Source: Channallabes apus
Taxonomy: Eukaryota > Chordata > Actinopteri > Siluriformes > Clariidae
Length of the DNA stretch: 64,000 nt
Reading direction: 5' to 3'
Assembly (NCBI GenBank): GCA_030522415.1
Contig: CM060109.1
Coordinates: 28,421,392 to 28,485,391, forward strand
A program made the position numbers and the translations under genes. The notes beneath the pieces are model-generated. The model saw only the letters and a program-made list of their open reading frames with translations. It was not told the origin of the DNA and ran no database searches. Shown here in pieces: positions 33,237 to 44,716 of this stretch (within the stretch, counting starts at the first letter, position 1; every line of letters begins with the position of its first letter).

Positions 33237-36200
33237 ATGGACGAAAGAGCTTCAACCAGACCTAGACGTCAGACATACCCCCCACGCCATCATGAAGATT
33301 ACGAGATGGGGTTTGTGCTGCCACGAAGACAGTTATTTGAACCAACAACCAGTAGGCATGGGCAAGAAGAGGAGTTATGTGCTCAGGAGGAAGGAGCTGT
33401 TAGTATTGCACCCCCTACCGTCAGCCGGCGCCAGTCATATATGGATGCGGACACCATAGACAGAGCACAGCCTGAAAGAGGCGGATTACCCACCCCAAGT
33501 AGCTGGTCATCAGTACAGTATAGCTTATCTCCAGCTTCCCAGAAAGACCTTCAGCGGAATAGAGATGAGCATCTGAACGCCACATTAGCTGAAATCCGAG
33601 AAACCAGGTCTGAGTTAAGACTTCTCGCAGAGACAGTGCGCAGCCTAAAGCACACCACTCCACCAGCCACAATGTGCTCTCAGCCTAAAACGCTGGACCC
33701 ACTTAAGACCCATCGAACACCTGCAGTCCCTTTAGACCATGGGTTTAGACCGCCTCCACCCTGTGACGAGCTGATCCCTGACATGCAGGCTGATGAGTAC
33801 GATGACGCGGACTGGCCTGATCCCCCTCCATGGCCAGAGACAGGGGACCACCAACCCCAGTCTGCCAATAGCGAGACCATTGTCGACCTTTTGGATAAGA
33901 TGATGAGCGAGCTTCAAGTTCTTAAACAAGCAGCTATTAGCAAGAATAAACCTATTACTGCACATACGCTAAGCCCTCCTATCCTTGAACATGTCCACCC
34001 GACAGCAAAGACAATCAAGATGCTTCCAGATCATTCGAGTCATCAACACTGCTCACGTCCTCAGCCACCTCTTCATGCTAGTTCAGCATATACCTCAGAT
34101 CAGGACAAGGGTTACATCCAAGGTGATCCTGCCGCACTCGCACAGCCATACATACCGATGAGAGCCCAAACAAGAACGGTAATTGATCCTCGGCACCAGA
34201 TTGCTCCACCTTCTGAGTTGACATACCGAGGTCCGATGCCGTCAATACCCTACTTCTGTCGCAGAGACCCAAGTGAATTCGCTAGGATGAAGATAGCGTT
34301 GGAGAATCTATTGCCTTCAGATGGGACAGAGCTCTTTAAATACCAAATCCTAGTGGATCACCTGAAGTTAGAGGAGGCGAGGTTGATAGCAGATTCATAT
34401 CTGAACTCCCTCAGACCTTACAGTGATACAATGATTGCTTTGAATTTGAAGTTTGGCCAGCCCCATCAGGTGGCATTGAATAAAATAGCCAGTGTTCTGG
34501 ATTCACCTGATATCCGACGGGGTGATCAAGCTTCATTCGAGAAGTTTGCCCTACAAGTCCAAGCCCTTGTAGGCATGCTTAAATCCCTTGGTCCCTCAGG
34601 AGAGATAGAGCTACAGTGCGGATCTCATGTGGCGCGTCTGCTGAGCAAATTACCGGCAGAAATGAGAGCCGAGTTCAGGCGAAGCAAGTTCCATTATCCA
34701 GGCACAACCTATACTCTCACTGATCTCTCTGACTGGCTACAGTATGAGTCATGGTGCCAGGAGTATGATGGTTCACCAACAGTAAGGAACATTAAGGAGA
34801 GACAAGGGCCCCGACAGGAGTCTCGGCAAAAGCGGTGGACCACTACTGTGCTACATGGATCCAGAGAGGCAATGGAGAGAGAAGTTTTACCTACACACGT
34901 GAATCCATCCACTAAGAACAGAACTGCACCTTACTGCCCATTCTGTAACAATGCAGATCACTTCTTAAGCCAATGCCCAGAGGTGGTAAAACTGACCACA
35001 GACCAATTATCCGAATGGATTCGTACCAATCGAAGGTGCTGGCGATGCGCCAGGAATCATCAAGCAGCCCAGTGCAACTTGCGGAAACCTTGCAGCATTT
35101 GCCAAGGCAAACATCTACCAGTGCTGCACGCAGTCAATTCCAGAACACTTAAAACTGTGGTTAAGTCGACTAAAGAGGAGAGCTGTCTAGTGAACACACC
35201 TTCGGAAGTGCTGTATGTGGACAAACCAGTAGATGGCAGTCGCGTACTACTAAAGGTTATCAGAGTAATACTTCACCATGGTAAGCACACTCTGAACACT
35301 TATGCCATCCTGGATGACGGCTCAGAACGTACAATGCTCTTACCAGCTGCAACGCACCATCTGGGCCTCAGAGGAGAGCCAGAAGACCTGGCATTGAGAA
35401 CTATCCGTCAAGATATTCAAGTCCTCCACGGGTCCAAGGTGTCATTCCGTATCTCCCCCGCTGATAAGCCACAGCACAGATTTCTCATCACGGATGCCTT
35501 CACTGCAGAACATCTTGGCCTCGCACTTCACTCTTACCCTATGAACAGATTACAGAGAAGGTACAAGCACCTGGTGGGCCTCCCAATACAGGCGTTCCAT
35601 CAGGCCCAACCCTTGCTGCTAATTGGAGCGCATCATCCACACTTGATTACTCCTGTTAAGCCAGTAAGGCTCGGACCCCCAGGAGGACCGGCAGCCCTGA
35701 AGACAAGATTAGGATGGACATTACAGGGTCCCACTAGACTTGTCGAGCAGTCCATTCAACCACAGCAGTGTTTACTGACCTCTGCCATTCCCCAAGTAGC
35801 AGAGCTCTTCAAGAACGTTGAGAAACTGTGGCAAATGGATGTACTCCCCTTTAGGAATGAGAAAGAGGTCACCAGATCACGACAAGATCAAGAGGCGATC
35901 AATATGCTAGAATCAAAGACCACCCGAATTGAAGTGGATGGAGTCTTGCGTTATGCCACCCCGCTGCTTAGGCACAAAGATATGCCACCCTTCCAAGCCA
36001 CGAAGGAAATGGTAATGCCCAGCCTCCGGAACACGGAACGGTGCCTCGCTAAAGATCCAGAACGAGCTAAGGCATATAATGCTGAGATTCAGAAACTGAC
36101 TCAGGCTGGAGTTATTAAGAAGCTGACGCCCCATGAGGTGACTCAATCAGTAGAGTCATGGTATATCCCACATCACATGGTGACCCACAACAAGAAAAAT

Positions 36201-39155
36201 CGCATTGTGTTTAATTGCTCCTACCTTTACCGAGGTCTGAACCTAAACGAGTGGTTATTACCTGGCCCCACCTTAGGACCTTCACTCTTAGGAGTGTTGT
36301 TACGATTTCGAGAATATAGTGTTGCCATAAGTGGTGATGTGAAAGCCATGTTCCACCAGGTCCGCCTGCTCCCTGAAGATCGGTCCCTACTGAGATTTGT
36401 CTGGCGAGATATGGAAAGAGACCAGTTTCCATCTGTGTTTGAGTGGCAAGTCTTACCTTTTGGTACGACATGTAGCCCATGCTGTGCCACTTACGCCATG
36501 CAGCACCATGTCATTAGTCACAGCCAGCTAGAGGACGACGTAAGGGTTTCCATTGAGAGATGCTTCTATGTCGATAATTGCTTGCAAAGCCTCTCCTCAC
36601 CTGACCAAGCTAGAACTCTAATCGATAAGCTAAGGGAGACTCTAGCCTCTGGTGGATTTGAACTCCGACAGTGGGCCAGCAACAAGCCTGAGGTCATTAG
36701 TCATCTACCCGAAGAAGCTCGATCAGATAATCTGGAACTCTGGCTTACTCATGATCGAATTGACAACCCTGAATCCGCTCTAGGCCTCAGTTGGCACTGT
36801 TCAACCGATATGATGCGATATAAGCATCGCCCCGTGAACTATGATGTTCTTACCATGCGGAACATCTACAAAGTCTTAGCCAGCCAATACGACCCACTTG
36901 GCTTTATCCTGCCATACACTACCCGTGCCAAAATACTGGTGAGACAGCTTTGGGACAAACACAGAGACTGGGACGACCCCCAACTGCCACGTGATCTGCT
37001 ACAGGCCTGGAGAGAGTGGGAAGGAGAGTTAGAATTCCTACCGAAAATTACATTTCCCCGAGCGTATATACCTTCTGCTAGCGAGAAGCAAGGTAATACC
37101 CACGAAATACACGTGTTCTGTGATGCCTCAGAACAATCCTATGGGGCTGTTGCTTACCTGAGGACAGTTGACACTCATAACCAGCCGTATCTCTCCTTCC
37201 TTGTAGCACGTTCCAGGATTGCACCTAAACGACTGCACTCAATTCCCCGACTAGAGCTTTGTGCTGCCCTAACAGGAGCCCAACTCAGTAGATTGCTGGA
37301 ACGAGAGCTTACCTTGCCAATCAGCCGAACTACCCTCTGGACAGACTCAACCACGGTCTTGTCCTGGTTACACTCAGAATCCTGTCGGTTCAAGGTTTTC
37401 GTTGGCACTCGGGTGGCAGAAATCCAGGAGCTCACGGATCGACTTTCATGGCGATATGTTGACTCAGTAAAAAACCCTGCAGACGACCTCACTAGAGGAA
37501 AAAGGCTAGATGAACTGGCAGAGCGCAACCGGTGGAGCCATGGGCCACCCTTTCTTCTACAAAGCCCAGATAAATGGCCGATCCCACCAACAACAGTAAT
37601 CGAAGAATGTCACACGGAACTCAAGTCTATATTCTGTGGAGTCACTACGACCATACCTGACAAGGAACCTTACCTACCAGAGGTGCATCAATACAACACT
37701 TGGAGGGAACTTGTAGAGGCAACCGTACAGAGGCATCAAGGGGCGGCAGGAAACAGCAAAGCTCTTAGTGCCGACGACTACCAGACAGCTGAGCTTCTTA
37801 TCCTGAGAAGGGCACAACAGGATACCTTTACCGAGGAGTTCCATCTACTGAAAAATGGGAAACCAATCCAACGTAATAGCCGCTTACTTACGCTGTCTCC
37901 AGAGCTGGACGAGACAGACGAACTTATTAAGGTCGGTGGCAGACTGCGCAGAGCCGAAGACTTAGACCCAGCTGCTGTGCATCCCATCATCCTGGATCAC
38001 CGCCATCCCATCACTAAACTGTTAATCCAAGACTATGATTCCAGACTCTGCCACCCTGGCCCTGAGAGAGTGTTCGCAGAGATCCGCCGCAAGTTTTGGA
38101 TCTTACGAGGTCGAGAGGCGATTCGACGATATCAGCATACCTGTACTGATTGTCGAAGATGGAAATCGAGCCCTCACGTTCAGAAGATGGCAGATTTACC
38201 TATAGCACGTCTACGCCTTTATAAGCCAGCCTTTTATTCAACAGGGATGGACTGTTTCGGGCCCTTGGTAATCAAAGTGGGCAGGCGCACAGAGAAAAGG
38301 TGGGGAATCATATTCAAATGCCTTACAACCAGATACGTACACTTAGAGATCCTCACCAATATGAATGCCGACTCCTTCTTAATGGCACTGAGAAGGTTCA
38401 TCGCCAGGAGAGGGACGCCAGCCGAGTTGTTCTCTGACCAAGGAACAAACTTCCGGGGAGGAGAAAGAGAGATACGAGAGGCTCTTGCAGAGCTGTCCCC
38501 AGAACTCCAACTCCAGTTTGCCAAACATAAAATACAGTTCCACTTCAATCCACCTGGAGCACCCCACTTCGGCGGAACGTGGGAAAGGGAGATACGCTCT
38601 GTGAAAACAGCACTTTACAGAGTAGTAGGAAGTCAAGCCATCACTGAGGAAGTACTCCATACTGTTCTCCTGGAAGTAGAAGGCATGTTGAATGCTAAAC
38701 CATTAGGATATGTATCCTCGGATCCTAAGGACCTTGATCCGGTGACTCCAAACATTCTTTTGATGGGGCGGCGTGACGGGTCCCTGCCCCAAGTAGTGTA
38801 CCCCAAATCCGAACTCCTGAGCAGGCGCCAATGGAGACATTCCCAAATTCTGGCTGACCAGTTCTGGTCAAGTTTTATCAAGAATTATCTCCCAAGTCTA
38901 CAGCCCCGCCAGAAATGGCATTCCACCTCTACCGATATAACTTCAGGATCGGTGGTACTGATGGTTGACCCTCAACTGCCAAGAGCATGCTGGCCTATCG
39001 GACGAGTCACCAAAGTTTACCCCAGTGCTGATGGACACATTAGGACGGTGGATGTAAAGATCAATGACAGAACCTACACTAGACCTGTAGTCAGACTGAT
39101 TATCCTCTCAGAGGTCGCAGATGAAGATGAAAACTGTTCCCAGGGACTGAACTAA
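33237..39155 (+). CDS. Pao/BEL gag-pol polyprotein, 1972 aa, uninterrupted
   Basis: A single frame encodes structural and enzymatic parts that the element's own protease would cleave. Gag covers about residues 1-660: a possible coiled coil at 105-138, the DUF1759-like region from about 339, and zinc knuckles at 567-580 and from 601. The protease motif LDDGS is at 692-696. RT has SGDVKAMFHQ (D1034) and YVDN (1111-1114). RNase H shows HVFCDAS (D1296). Integrase has the HHCC finger ending C1636/C1639, then D1672 (GMDCFG), D1734 (FSDQGTN) and E1783 (GTWERE). A DUF5641-like tail follows from about 1880. The ATG at 33237 follows the primer site closely. RT reads YVDN rather than the common YVDD. 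No env domain is present. Confidence 0.96.
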   Translation: MDERASTRPRRQTYPPRHHEDYEMGFVLPRRQLFEPTTSRHGQEEELCAQEEGAVSIAPPTVSRRQSYMDADTIDRAQPERGGLPTPSSWSSVQYSLSPASQKDLQRNRDEHLNATLAEIRETRSELRLLAETVRSLKHTTPPATMCSQPKTLDPLKTHRTPAVPLDHGFRPPPPCDELIPDMQADEYDDADWPDPPPWPETGDHQPQSANSETIVDLLDKMMSELQVLKQAAISKNKPITAHTLSPPILEHVHPTAKTIKMLPDHSSHQHCSRPQPPLHASSAYTSDQDKGYIQGDPAALAQPYIPMRAQTRTVIDPRHQIAPPSELTYRGPMPSIPYFCRRDPSEFARMKIALENLLPSDGTELFKYQILVDHLKLEEARLIADSYLNSLRPYSDTMIALNLKFGQPHQVALNKIASVLDSPDIRRGDQASFEKFALQVQALVGMLKSLGPSGEIELQCGSHVARLLSKLPAEMRAEFRRSKFHYPGTTYTLTDLSDWLQYESWCQEYDGSPTVRNIKERQGPRQESRQKRWTTTVLHGSREAMEREVLPTHVNPSTKNRTAPYCPFCNNADHFLSQCPEVVKLTTDQLSEWIRTNRRCWRCARNHQAAQCNLRKPCSICQGKHLPVLHAVNSRTLKTVVKSTKEESCLVNTPSEVLYVDKPVDGSRVLLKVIRVILHHGKHTLNTYAILDDGSERTMLLPAATHHLGLRGEPEDLALRTIRQDIQVLHGSKVSFRISPADKPQHRFLITDAFTAEHLGLALHSYPMNRLQRRYKHLVGLPIQAFHQAQPLLLIGAHHPHLITPVKPVRLGPPGGPAALKTRLGWTLQGPTRLVEQSIQPQQCLLTSAIPQVAELFKNVEKLWQMDVLPFRNEKEVTRSRQDQEAINMLESKTTRIEVDGVLRYATPLLRHKDMPPFQATKEMVMPSLRNTERCLAKDPERAKAYNAEIQKLTQAGVIKKLTPHEVTQSVESWYIPHHMVTHNKKNRIVFNCSYLYRGLNLNEWLLPGPTLGPSLLGVLLRFREYSVAISGDVKAMFHQVRLLPEDRSLLRFVWRDMERDQFPSVFEWQVLPFGTTCSPCCATYAMQHHVISHSQLEDDVRVSIERCFYVDNCLQSLSSPDQARTLIDKLRETLASGGFELRQWASNKPEVISHLPEEARSDNLELWLTHDRIDNPESALGLSWHCSTDMMRYKHRPVNYDVLTMRNIYKVLASQYDPLGFILPYTTRAKILVRQLWDKHRDWDDPQLPRDLLQAWREWEGELEFLPKITFPRAYIPSASEKQGNTHEIHVFCDASEQSYGAVAYLRTVDTHNQPYLSFLVARSRIAPKRLHSIPRLELCAALTGAQLSRLLERELTLPISRTTLWTDSTTVLSWLHSESCRFKVFVGTRVAEIQELTDRLSWRYVDSVKNPADDLTRGKRLDELAERNRWSHGPPFLLQSPDKWPIPPTTVIEECHTELKSIFCGVTTTIPDKEPYLPEVHQYNTWRELVEATVQRHQGAAGNSKALSADDYQTAELLILRRAQQDTFTEEFHLLKNGKPIQRNSRLLTLSPELDETDELIKVGGRLRRAEDLDPAAVHPIILDHRHPITKLLIQDYDSRLCHPGPERVFAEIRRKFWILRGREAIRRYQHTCTDCRRWKSSPHVQKMADLPIARLRLYKPAFYSTGMDCFGPLVIKVGRRTEKRWGIIFKCLTTRYVHLEILTNMNADSFLMALRRFIARRGTPAELFSDQGTNFRGGEREIREALAELSPELQLQFAKHKIQFHFNPPGAPHFGGTWEREIRSVKTALYRVVGSQAITEEVLHTVLLEVEGMLNAKPLGYVSSDPKDLDPVTPNILLMGRRDGSLPQVVYPKSELLSRRQWRHSQILADQFWSSFIKNYLPSLQPRQKWHSTSTDITSGSVVLMVDPQLPRACWPIGRVTKVYPSADGHIRTVDVKINDRTYTRPVVRLIILSEVADEDENCSQGLN

Positions 39156-39185
39156 GCACTGGTTCAGGGACAAATGTGCTCCACA

Positions 39186-39199
39186 CATTTGGGGGCGGC
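39186..39199 (+). promoter_or_regulatory. Polypurine-like tract before the 3' LTR
   Basis: The sequence atttgggggcggc ends directly at the 3' LTR start. It is the expected place for plus-strand priming, though the tract is short and contains pyrimidines. Confidence 0.5.
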
Positions 39200-40042
39200 T
39201 GTAAGAAAGCCCGTGCCGATAGCTGCGCAACCTTCTATGCGCAACCGCGACGCAGCCCGACGCGCTCTAACACAACCAGAGCGCACGCGATAAGTAACAA
39301 GCCGCACGCTGCTATGCGCATGCGCCATGTGAGAAAGTTTAGTGAGTGCAGTACGTGAGACTGTGTTTATGAGTATTCCGGCTCTCCAGGGATGTAATAT
39401 AGCAGTTTGTGTGCGTTAATGCCATATAGTAAGTTGCCATTCTTATTTCCTGTTCCATAATTAAGGTTACCACGTCTGTGCGTTATTGAGATTTATGTCA
39501 ATGCTATATTCATACAAATTCTCCAAGTTAACTTTTTGCACGTGGTGTGTATTATGTTGCCTGTTGAAGATATTCTCGGCTATATTGTTTATTAGATAGT
39601 TGCATACCTGAGTAGTTTAATCAGTAATGTTAGTTACAGCCTGTGATTCACTTTGTATCATATTGGACTATATTATACCACCTGTGCTTGTGATAGTTAT
39701 TGTTGATTATCTTAGGAATTACCATATATATTACAGTCTAGTTAGGTACTGTTTAGTTATTGAATGAATGTATGTGGGATCTAATTCCATAATGATATTG
39801 CTAATAATGCATACCTGTCATTTCCTATTTCAGAACCACACACACACACACACACACACAAAGTACATAACATCCAACCAACTATAAGACTGTTTGCTCA
39901 TGCCTACTTGAACTGTTTATTAAACATTGTCAATTCAACAATTGGTCTGGTTCCTGTGTCCTGGCCGACACCCAAGGGTGATTACCACAAATGACGACCC
40001 AGCTTTAGAACTAGAATACAGTCCTTCTAAGTCTCACCAACA
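39200..40042 (+). repeat. 3' LTR of the Pao/BEL element
   Basis: Same length as the 5' LTR and matching it except at 39299 and 39534. It is followed by the target duplicate TGGTG. Confidence 0.95.
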
Positions 40043-40047
40043 TGGTG

Positions 40048-40828
40048 TGTACCTGAACTTGAACCTGAACCTGAACTCCCCTGGCAGTGGCTGTAGTGTG
40101 TATGGTGCCCTGGGCAAACCCCCTTCAGTATCCTGAAAAAAACCTTTCCTTAAATTTGCTAATGTTACGGCATGAAACATTGGATATGAAATTAAATCCA
40201 GCATTATGTAAGCTAGCGACACAGCAAGCCAGGTTAACCATAAGTTACACTCACCTCTATTTTTACCACATTCATAATGTTTTTAAGAGATAACAGCTGC
40301 TTATCTTTTTCTACTTTCTGTAATTTTTTTCTAAAATGTGACCATAATGACTTGCGTTATGACAGTATCTAGTCACAGTATCATGAATGATCTGTGGTTC
40401 ATTCGGTGGCGTTTCGTCGTGTGAGTGATTTTACTAATTGCATTGCTGTATAAGGCCTTTTTCCTGCTCCCCGCTGTCTACCTGAGGTGATGTCCACTAG
40501 CCCCCTCCCTCTCCATCTTGTCCTTCTGAGGAAGTGACTGTGGGAGTCCATCCCCCCTCTCGCTCACACACCACAATCAGGACAATAATGAGGATAATAA
40601 ACCCACATGGTGGCATGAAAAATGTGACTTGCAAACGAGTGATAGGAAACACAAATTTTCTAAACATTCTAAACTTTGTGTGTTTATTATAATTTTGGTC
40701 CAGATCAGGACAGACTGAGGGAGATGAGGGGGTTCTCTCTATCTACTGACTGACTGCATCTCATATAAATTTATTTCTTCATTCTTTTGGACCGAATACA
40801 GCCAACTAACTGCTTGCCATCCTCCAGA
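40048..40828. other. No gene recognised
   Basis: The short repeat 'cctgaactt/gaacctgaacc' lies next to the insertion at 40051-40075. Otherwise the DNA looks unique. Confidence 0.4.
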
Positions 40829-41035
40829 GCAAATCAAATTCAAATTCAAATAAAAATTTTATTTGTCACATACACAGTCATACACAGTACGATATGCAGT
40901 GAAATGCTTAGACAACTGCTCGTGACCTTAAAATAAAAGACTATGAATAGGAAATAAATATGAAAAATAAAATAGAGGGTAAATTTAACTAGGAAATAAA
41001 AAATTAAAATATAAAAATATATAAAAGTCCCAAGC
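40829..41035 (-). repeat. LINE 3'-end-like repeat
   Basis: On the minus strand this reads 'gcatttcactgcatatcgta' ... 'gtgtatgtgacaaataaaat' followed by (TTTGAA)n. This resembles the 3' UTR and tandem tail of an L2-type LINE or a SINE that shares it. There is no coding part. Confidence 0.5.
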
Positions 41036-42565
41036 ATATTTTTGCTTAAATCGCATCAACTGTTTGAAATGAAAAAGTGGTTGCATAAACTTTTAGCCCA
41101 GGTGCCGCGAGCAAAGACCAACATATCAATATGTTTCAGAGGACAGACTCATTAAAGTCAGATACAATTTAATTGTAATTATGTGAACATGGAAATCTGA
41201 CCTGACTAAAACATTTGAATTGTCCAACATGGTTTGTAATATGAATGTTAACAACAGCTTATGTTCCTATTACTGTACCTACCACCAGTTTTAACATAAC
41301 ATCAATATAAGTATTTAAGTGAATTAACAATTAGGAGTCCTTGTGAAAAGATAAAAATTTTTTAAGGGACTTCATCTTTCTCTAGCCAAGTATAATAGTG
41401 TAGTGAACTAGAACAGCTGATTCTGTTCAGGCCATTGTCTTCAGTTGTTCTGCACCACTCAGACTTTGACCCATCATGCATTATTTACCTATAATTGAAT
41501 TTTGATGAGCATAACCTCCTACCTCAGACATCCATTGATGTGTGTACTCTAGTAAAAAAAAACTTATTGGGGCTTTCCACATTACAGACCACATCATTGC
41601 AATCTGAGAGTAGCATTTGAAATGTTGCGTGTGTGTGATTCCCAGAAGTATTGATGTGTAATGATAGTGAATTCCACATGTAATTGTATAGATAACATCC
41701 GCAAATAACCGCCCATCTACAGTATCCTTCATCATTCTCGTCCTTCAAATGCTAATCCTTCTTGCCAACTCATCATGAGTTTGCCCTGGCATTCCTGCAC
41801 TACACTTTTCCAATATACAGTATGAGTCGTGCTGTCCTCCATATGAATTGTGGCCCCTGGCAGTATAGACTCCTGCTGTGCCTTTCATCTTCTCTATCCA
41901 CTCACACCTCCATTCAGCACGCCCAGTCATGTCTCCATTCACAAAATCAAAGAACAGTTTATCATCCTATAATGCCCACTTGTTACTACCATGCTTTTTA
42001 TAATGTTTACACTATATCCATCTGCACACTGCAAAATAGATTTAGAGAAATTCTATGTAGCTAAAGCCTTGTTGCTAAATACATGTTAGACTATTATTTC
42101 ATTATTTTTACTCAGTCTCCTCTTGCTTTTTTTGTTAAGCAGCCTAGTGCAGTGTCTACAGAGTCATCTTACAATAATGCCATATTTTTAACCAATCATT
42201 TAACCAAACATAGGCTACATGAATGTACTGTAATAGAAATCTGTGTATTCAATACAAATATGTGGAAAACCTTATTTTATAATATATACAGAATTATGAA
42301 ACAAATATATATATAATATATACATATATATTTTAGAGATTTTTTACAATTAATTATAATATATACAGTATGGTACAGTATAACTAGAGTGGAGGAAAAC
42401 TACGTTTTTGAGAAAATGAATGATTGTCATAGTGTGATTGAGGATAAAAAAGTCAGATTAAGAGATAGGCAAGAAAGAGAACAGGATGAACAAGGTAAAA
42501 GAATAATTGACTAATATTCTGTTTGTCACATGTACCTTACAGCAACACTACAATTAAATTATTAT

Positions 42566-42567
<2 letters not shown>

Positions 42568-42596
<29 letters not shown>
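42568..42596. repeat. (TTTA)n microsatellite
   Basis: About seven units, next to a SINE relic. Confidence 0.9.
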
Positions 42597-42599
42597 CAG

Positions 42600-42728
42600 A
42601 ACCCAGTTAGGTCAGAGCGAGTGAGTCAGTTAGGATACAGCGCCATGTAGCAGAAAGGGTTAAGGACCTTGCTCAAGGGCTGAGCATCGGCAGCTTGGCG
42701 GTGCTAGGGATTGAAACCCTGGCCTTAG
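42600..42728 (-). repeat. Relic of a tRNA-derived SINE
   Basis: The block 'gttaaggaccttgctcaagg' and the following 'ggattgaaaccctgg' match the order seen in the SINE at 2675-2872 in the same orientation. The A-box end is not recognisable. Confidence 0.6.
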
Positions 42729-43719
42729 TAGACTTTAATTAAGAGTTAACTGTCCAGATTCACAGGTAGGAATATATGCAATATAATCCTTATAACTATA
42801 TTGGAAGTCGCCACTTATATAATAGTAGGAACATTTTTTATTTGTTTTATAATGAGAATGGAAATCTTGGAAGTTACCAATCCATTAGTGTAGTGGTCTG
42901 CTCTTCAACTAACAGACAGTTTTTCTTGCATTCAGTATATCTAAAGCACCTGTATAATGCTGCCTAAATTAAAGTTAATCAAACCTTGCTTCTTTGGATG
43001 TTTATTTCTTTCTCCTATAACTTTCATAGGCTAATTTGTATGGTTTCATTATATGTTGCATTTCCACAATGGCATCCAGATTTCTGATATGGTCTGATAT
43101 GATCATTTCCAAATCTTTTGTTTTTGCTAAACGCTGAAGACTCAACAGCTGATGAAGTCTTTAAAACAATACAAAACTGTCCCTCAATAAAACTCTCTCT
43201 TGATGTGTAAACCAAAATCCTTATTTTAAACTAAGCTTACCCTCAATTAAGCTTTCCCTAACATATACCAGTTGTTGCATACATATACACATAGCATAGC
43301 TTCTCTTGAAATGTGGCACTGAAATTATGTCCACACACAGAGCATAATGTTTGACGGCCTTATGAAGGCTGCAACCAGGTGTCATGCATCTGCTCTAATT
43401 ATCAGCCTCAGGGCATCCCCTAGCCATTGGTATTGGGCCTGTTTTAGATCCATTTACGGTAGATCCTTCTAGAAACTGCTCCCAACATTTGCAGACTGGG
43501 AGCCCTACAGTAGTTCCTCTGGAACTGCCATCTGTGTTCTGGGCCCACAATGTGCTCCTCTATACCACACCATCTAAGTCTCTTCTCTTTGTGTCTTACA
43601 GCTAGTTTGCAATTCCCAACATCATAGTCCCGCTTTGTCATGGTTAGACAATGGGAGAAGCATGCACATGATTATACTTTATGGTCAGGCTTTGTGCATT
43701 GTGAGATGACAACCAACTT

Positions 43720-43965
43720 CTGTGCTTCTCCAATGAGTTACTAAAAATCAGGATATCATCCAAAAATACAAAAGTATAGCATTTAAGGGTTTCCCTGAAG
43801 ACCTCATTAATGAACACTCATTCATTAATGCACTCGTCATAATGACCAAATGGGTGAGGAGCATGGTCTTCCATTCATTCCATGCTCTAATCCAACTGAA
43901 TGTGCTGCAGGGCTGTGCGATGATTAAGCATAAACTAGCTTGCACTGTACTGAATTGATGCCACA
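43720..43965 (-). pseudogene. Ty3/gypsy reverse transcriptase relic
   Basis: On the minus strand, the complement of about 43730-43775 reads FVFLDDILIFSNSLEKH, the catalytic box of gypsy-type RT with both aspartates kept. Upstream in the same gene, near 43830-43895, IRAWNEWKTML corresponds to the (I/V)R..EWKTAF block, and PFG is visible in a shifted frame between them. At least one frameshift separates these blocks. No LTRs or other domains could be delimited, and how far it extends toward 43400 or 44200 is unclear. Confidence 0.7.
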
Positions 43966-44454
43966 TTTGACCTTTGTCTAGTCAGATATCACTTGCTCAG
44001 TGGCCAAAGATCCAACTGAAAATGAGGAGAGTTCTACAGTTCCAACCAGGGAGAGCGACAGCTATCACATGCTTTCTCAAGACAGGTGATGCTAGAAAAC
44101 TGCACCTTTTTTACCTCATGCTGCATACACTATTAGGGGAGGAAAGCACTGTTGTTGTATTTTTTATTATAATGCACTGGTCACAGTTATTCAGAATTTA
44201 ATTCTGAATACATTTCTTCTGTGAAGTTGGTGGTTCACCACTATCCCTACAGGTTTTAATATTGTGTTCTTTATCCCAGTTGAATACATGCTTGATATAG
44301 GCCAGGCATTTGAACACTTTTGAAATGGTGACTTTTTAATTTATTTAGTTAATAGATGTGCCCACAACTTTGTTCACATGGAATTTAATTGCACACTTAT
44401 AAGCATGTTTTAAAAAATTTACAACTCCATCTATTGAATTTTGGAATTAACTTA
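43966..44454. other. No feature seen
   Basis: Could include more of the gypsy relic, but no motif survives. Confidence 0.35.
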
Positions 44455-44716
44455 AATTTGTACAAGTTACCGTGAAGTGGTTGGAATGAAGGTGTGAGAT
44501 TGCGTTTATTAAGTAGATTTAAACGGCACACTTTCAAAGTAGTGTATATCTTATCTTTCGAGGGGCCGATTGCGATGAAACAAAGCCTACTGTATATGTT
44601 ACCTCAAGCTCAGCCAAATACACTTGTGAAACTCCATTAAAATTCATTCAGGAGTTTTTACGTGATGTGTGCACAAACAAACAGACAAACATTACAGTTT
44701 TATTATATGTATAGAT
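44455..44716 (-). mobile_element. Possible Helitron end
   Basis: On the minus strand it starts after an A with TCTATACATATAATAAAACTG. A stretch of 'tgtttgtctgtttgtttgtg' and an AT-rich body follow. Vertebrate Helitron 5' ends often start TCTATATA and run into TCTG-rich DNA. No CTRR end with hairpin was found, so this is tentative. Confidence 0.35.

Larger units (their letters stand above)
32352..40042 (+). mobile_element. Complete Pao/BEL LTR retrotransposon, very young
   Basis: 7691 bp with two 843-bp LTRs, a tRNA-Tyr-type primer site and one gag-pol frame. It is flanked by an exact 5-bp target duplication TGGTG (32347-32351 and 40043-40047). The LTRs start TGTAAG and end CAACA. By eye they differ only at 32451/39299 (G to A, in a CpG) and 32686/39534 (G to T). 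LTRs are identical at insertion, so this is a recent event. No env-like frame follows pol. It is plausibly competent, but that is inference. Confidence 0.96.
41036..43400. other. No gene recognised
   Basis: AT-rich DNA with small AT repeats near 42300-42370, a (TTTA)n run and one SINE relic (listed separately). No conserved frame was found. Confidence 0.4.

Noticed and set aside
33421..38881. Many minus-strand open frames inside the Pao/BEL gene
   Set aside because: They mirror the strong plus-strand coding frame and show no motif of their own.
39927..40136. A gene starting in the 3' LTR
   Set aside because: The frame crosses the LTR boundary into flanking DNA and has no motif.
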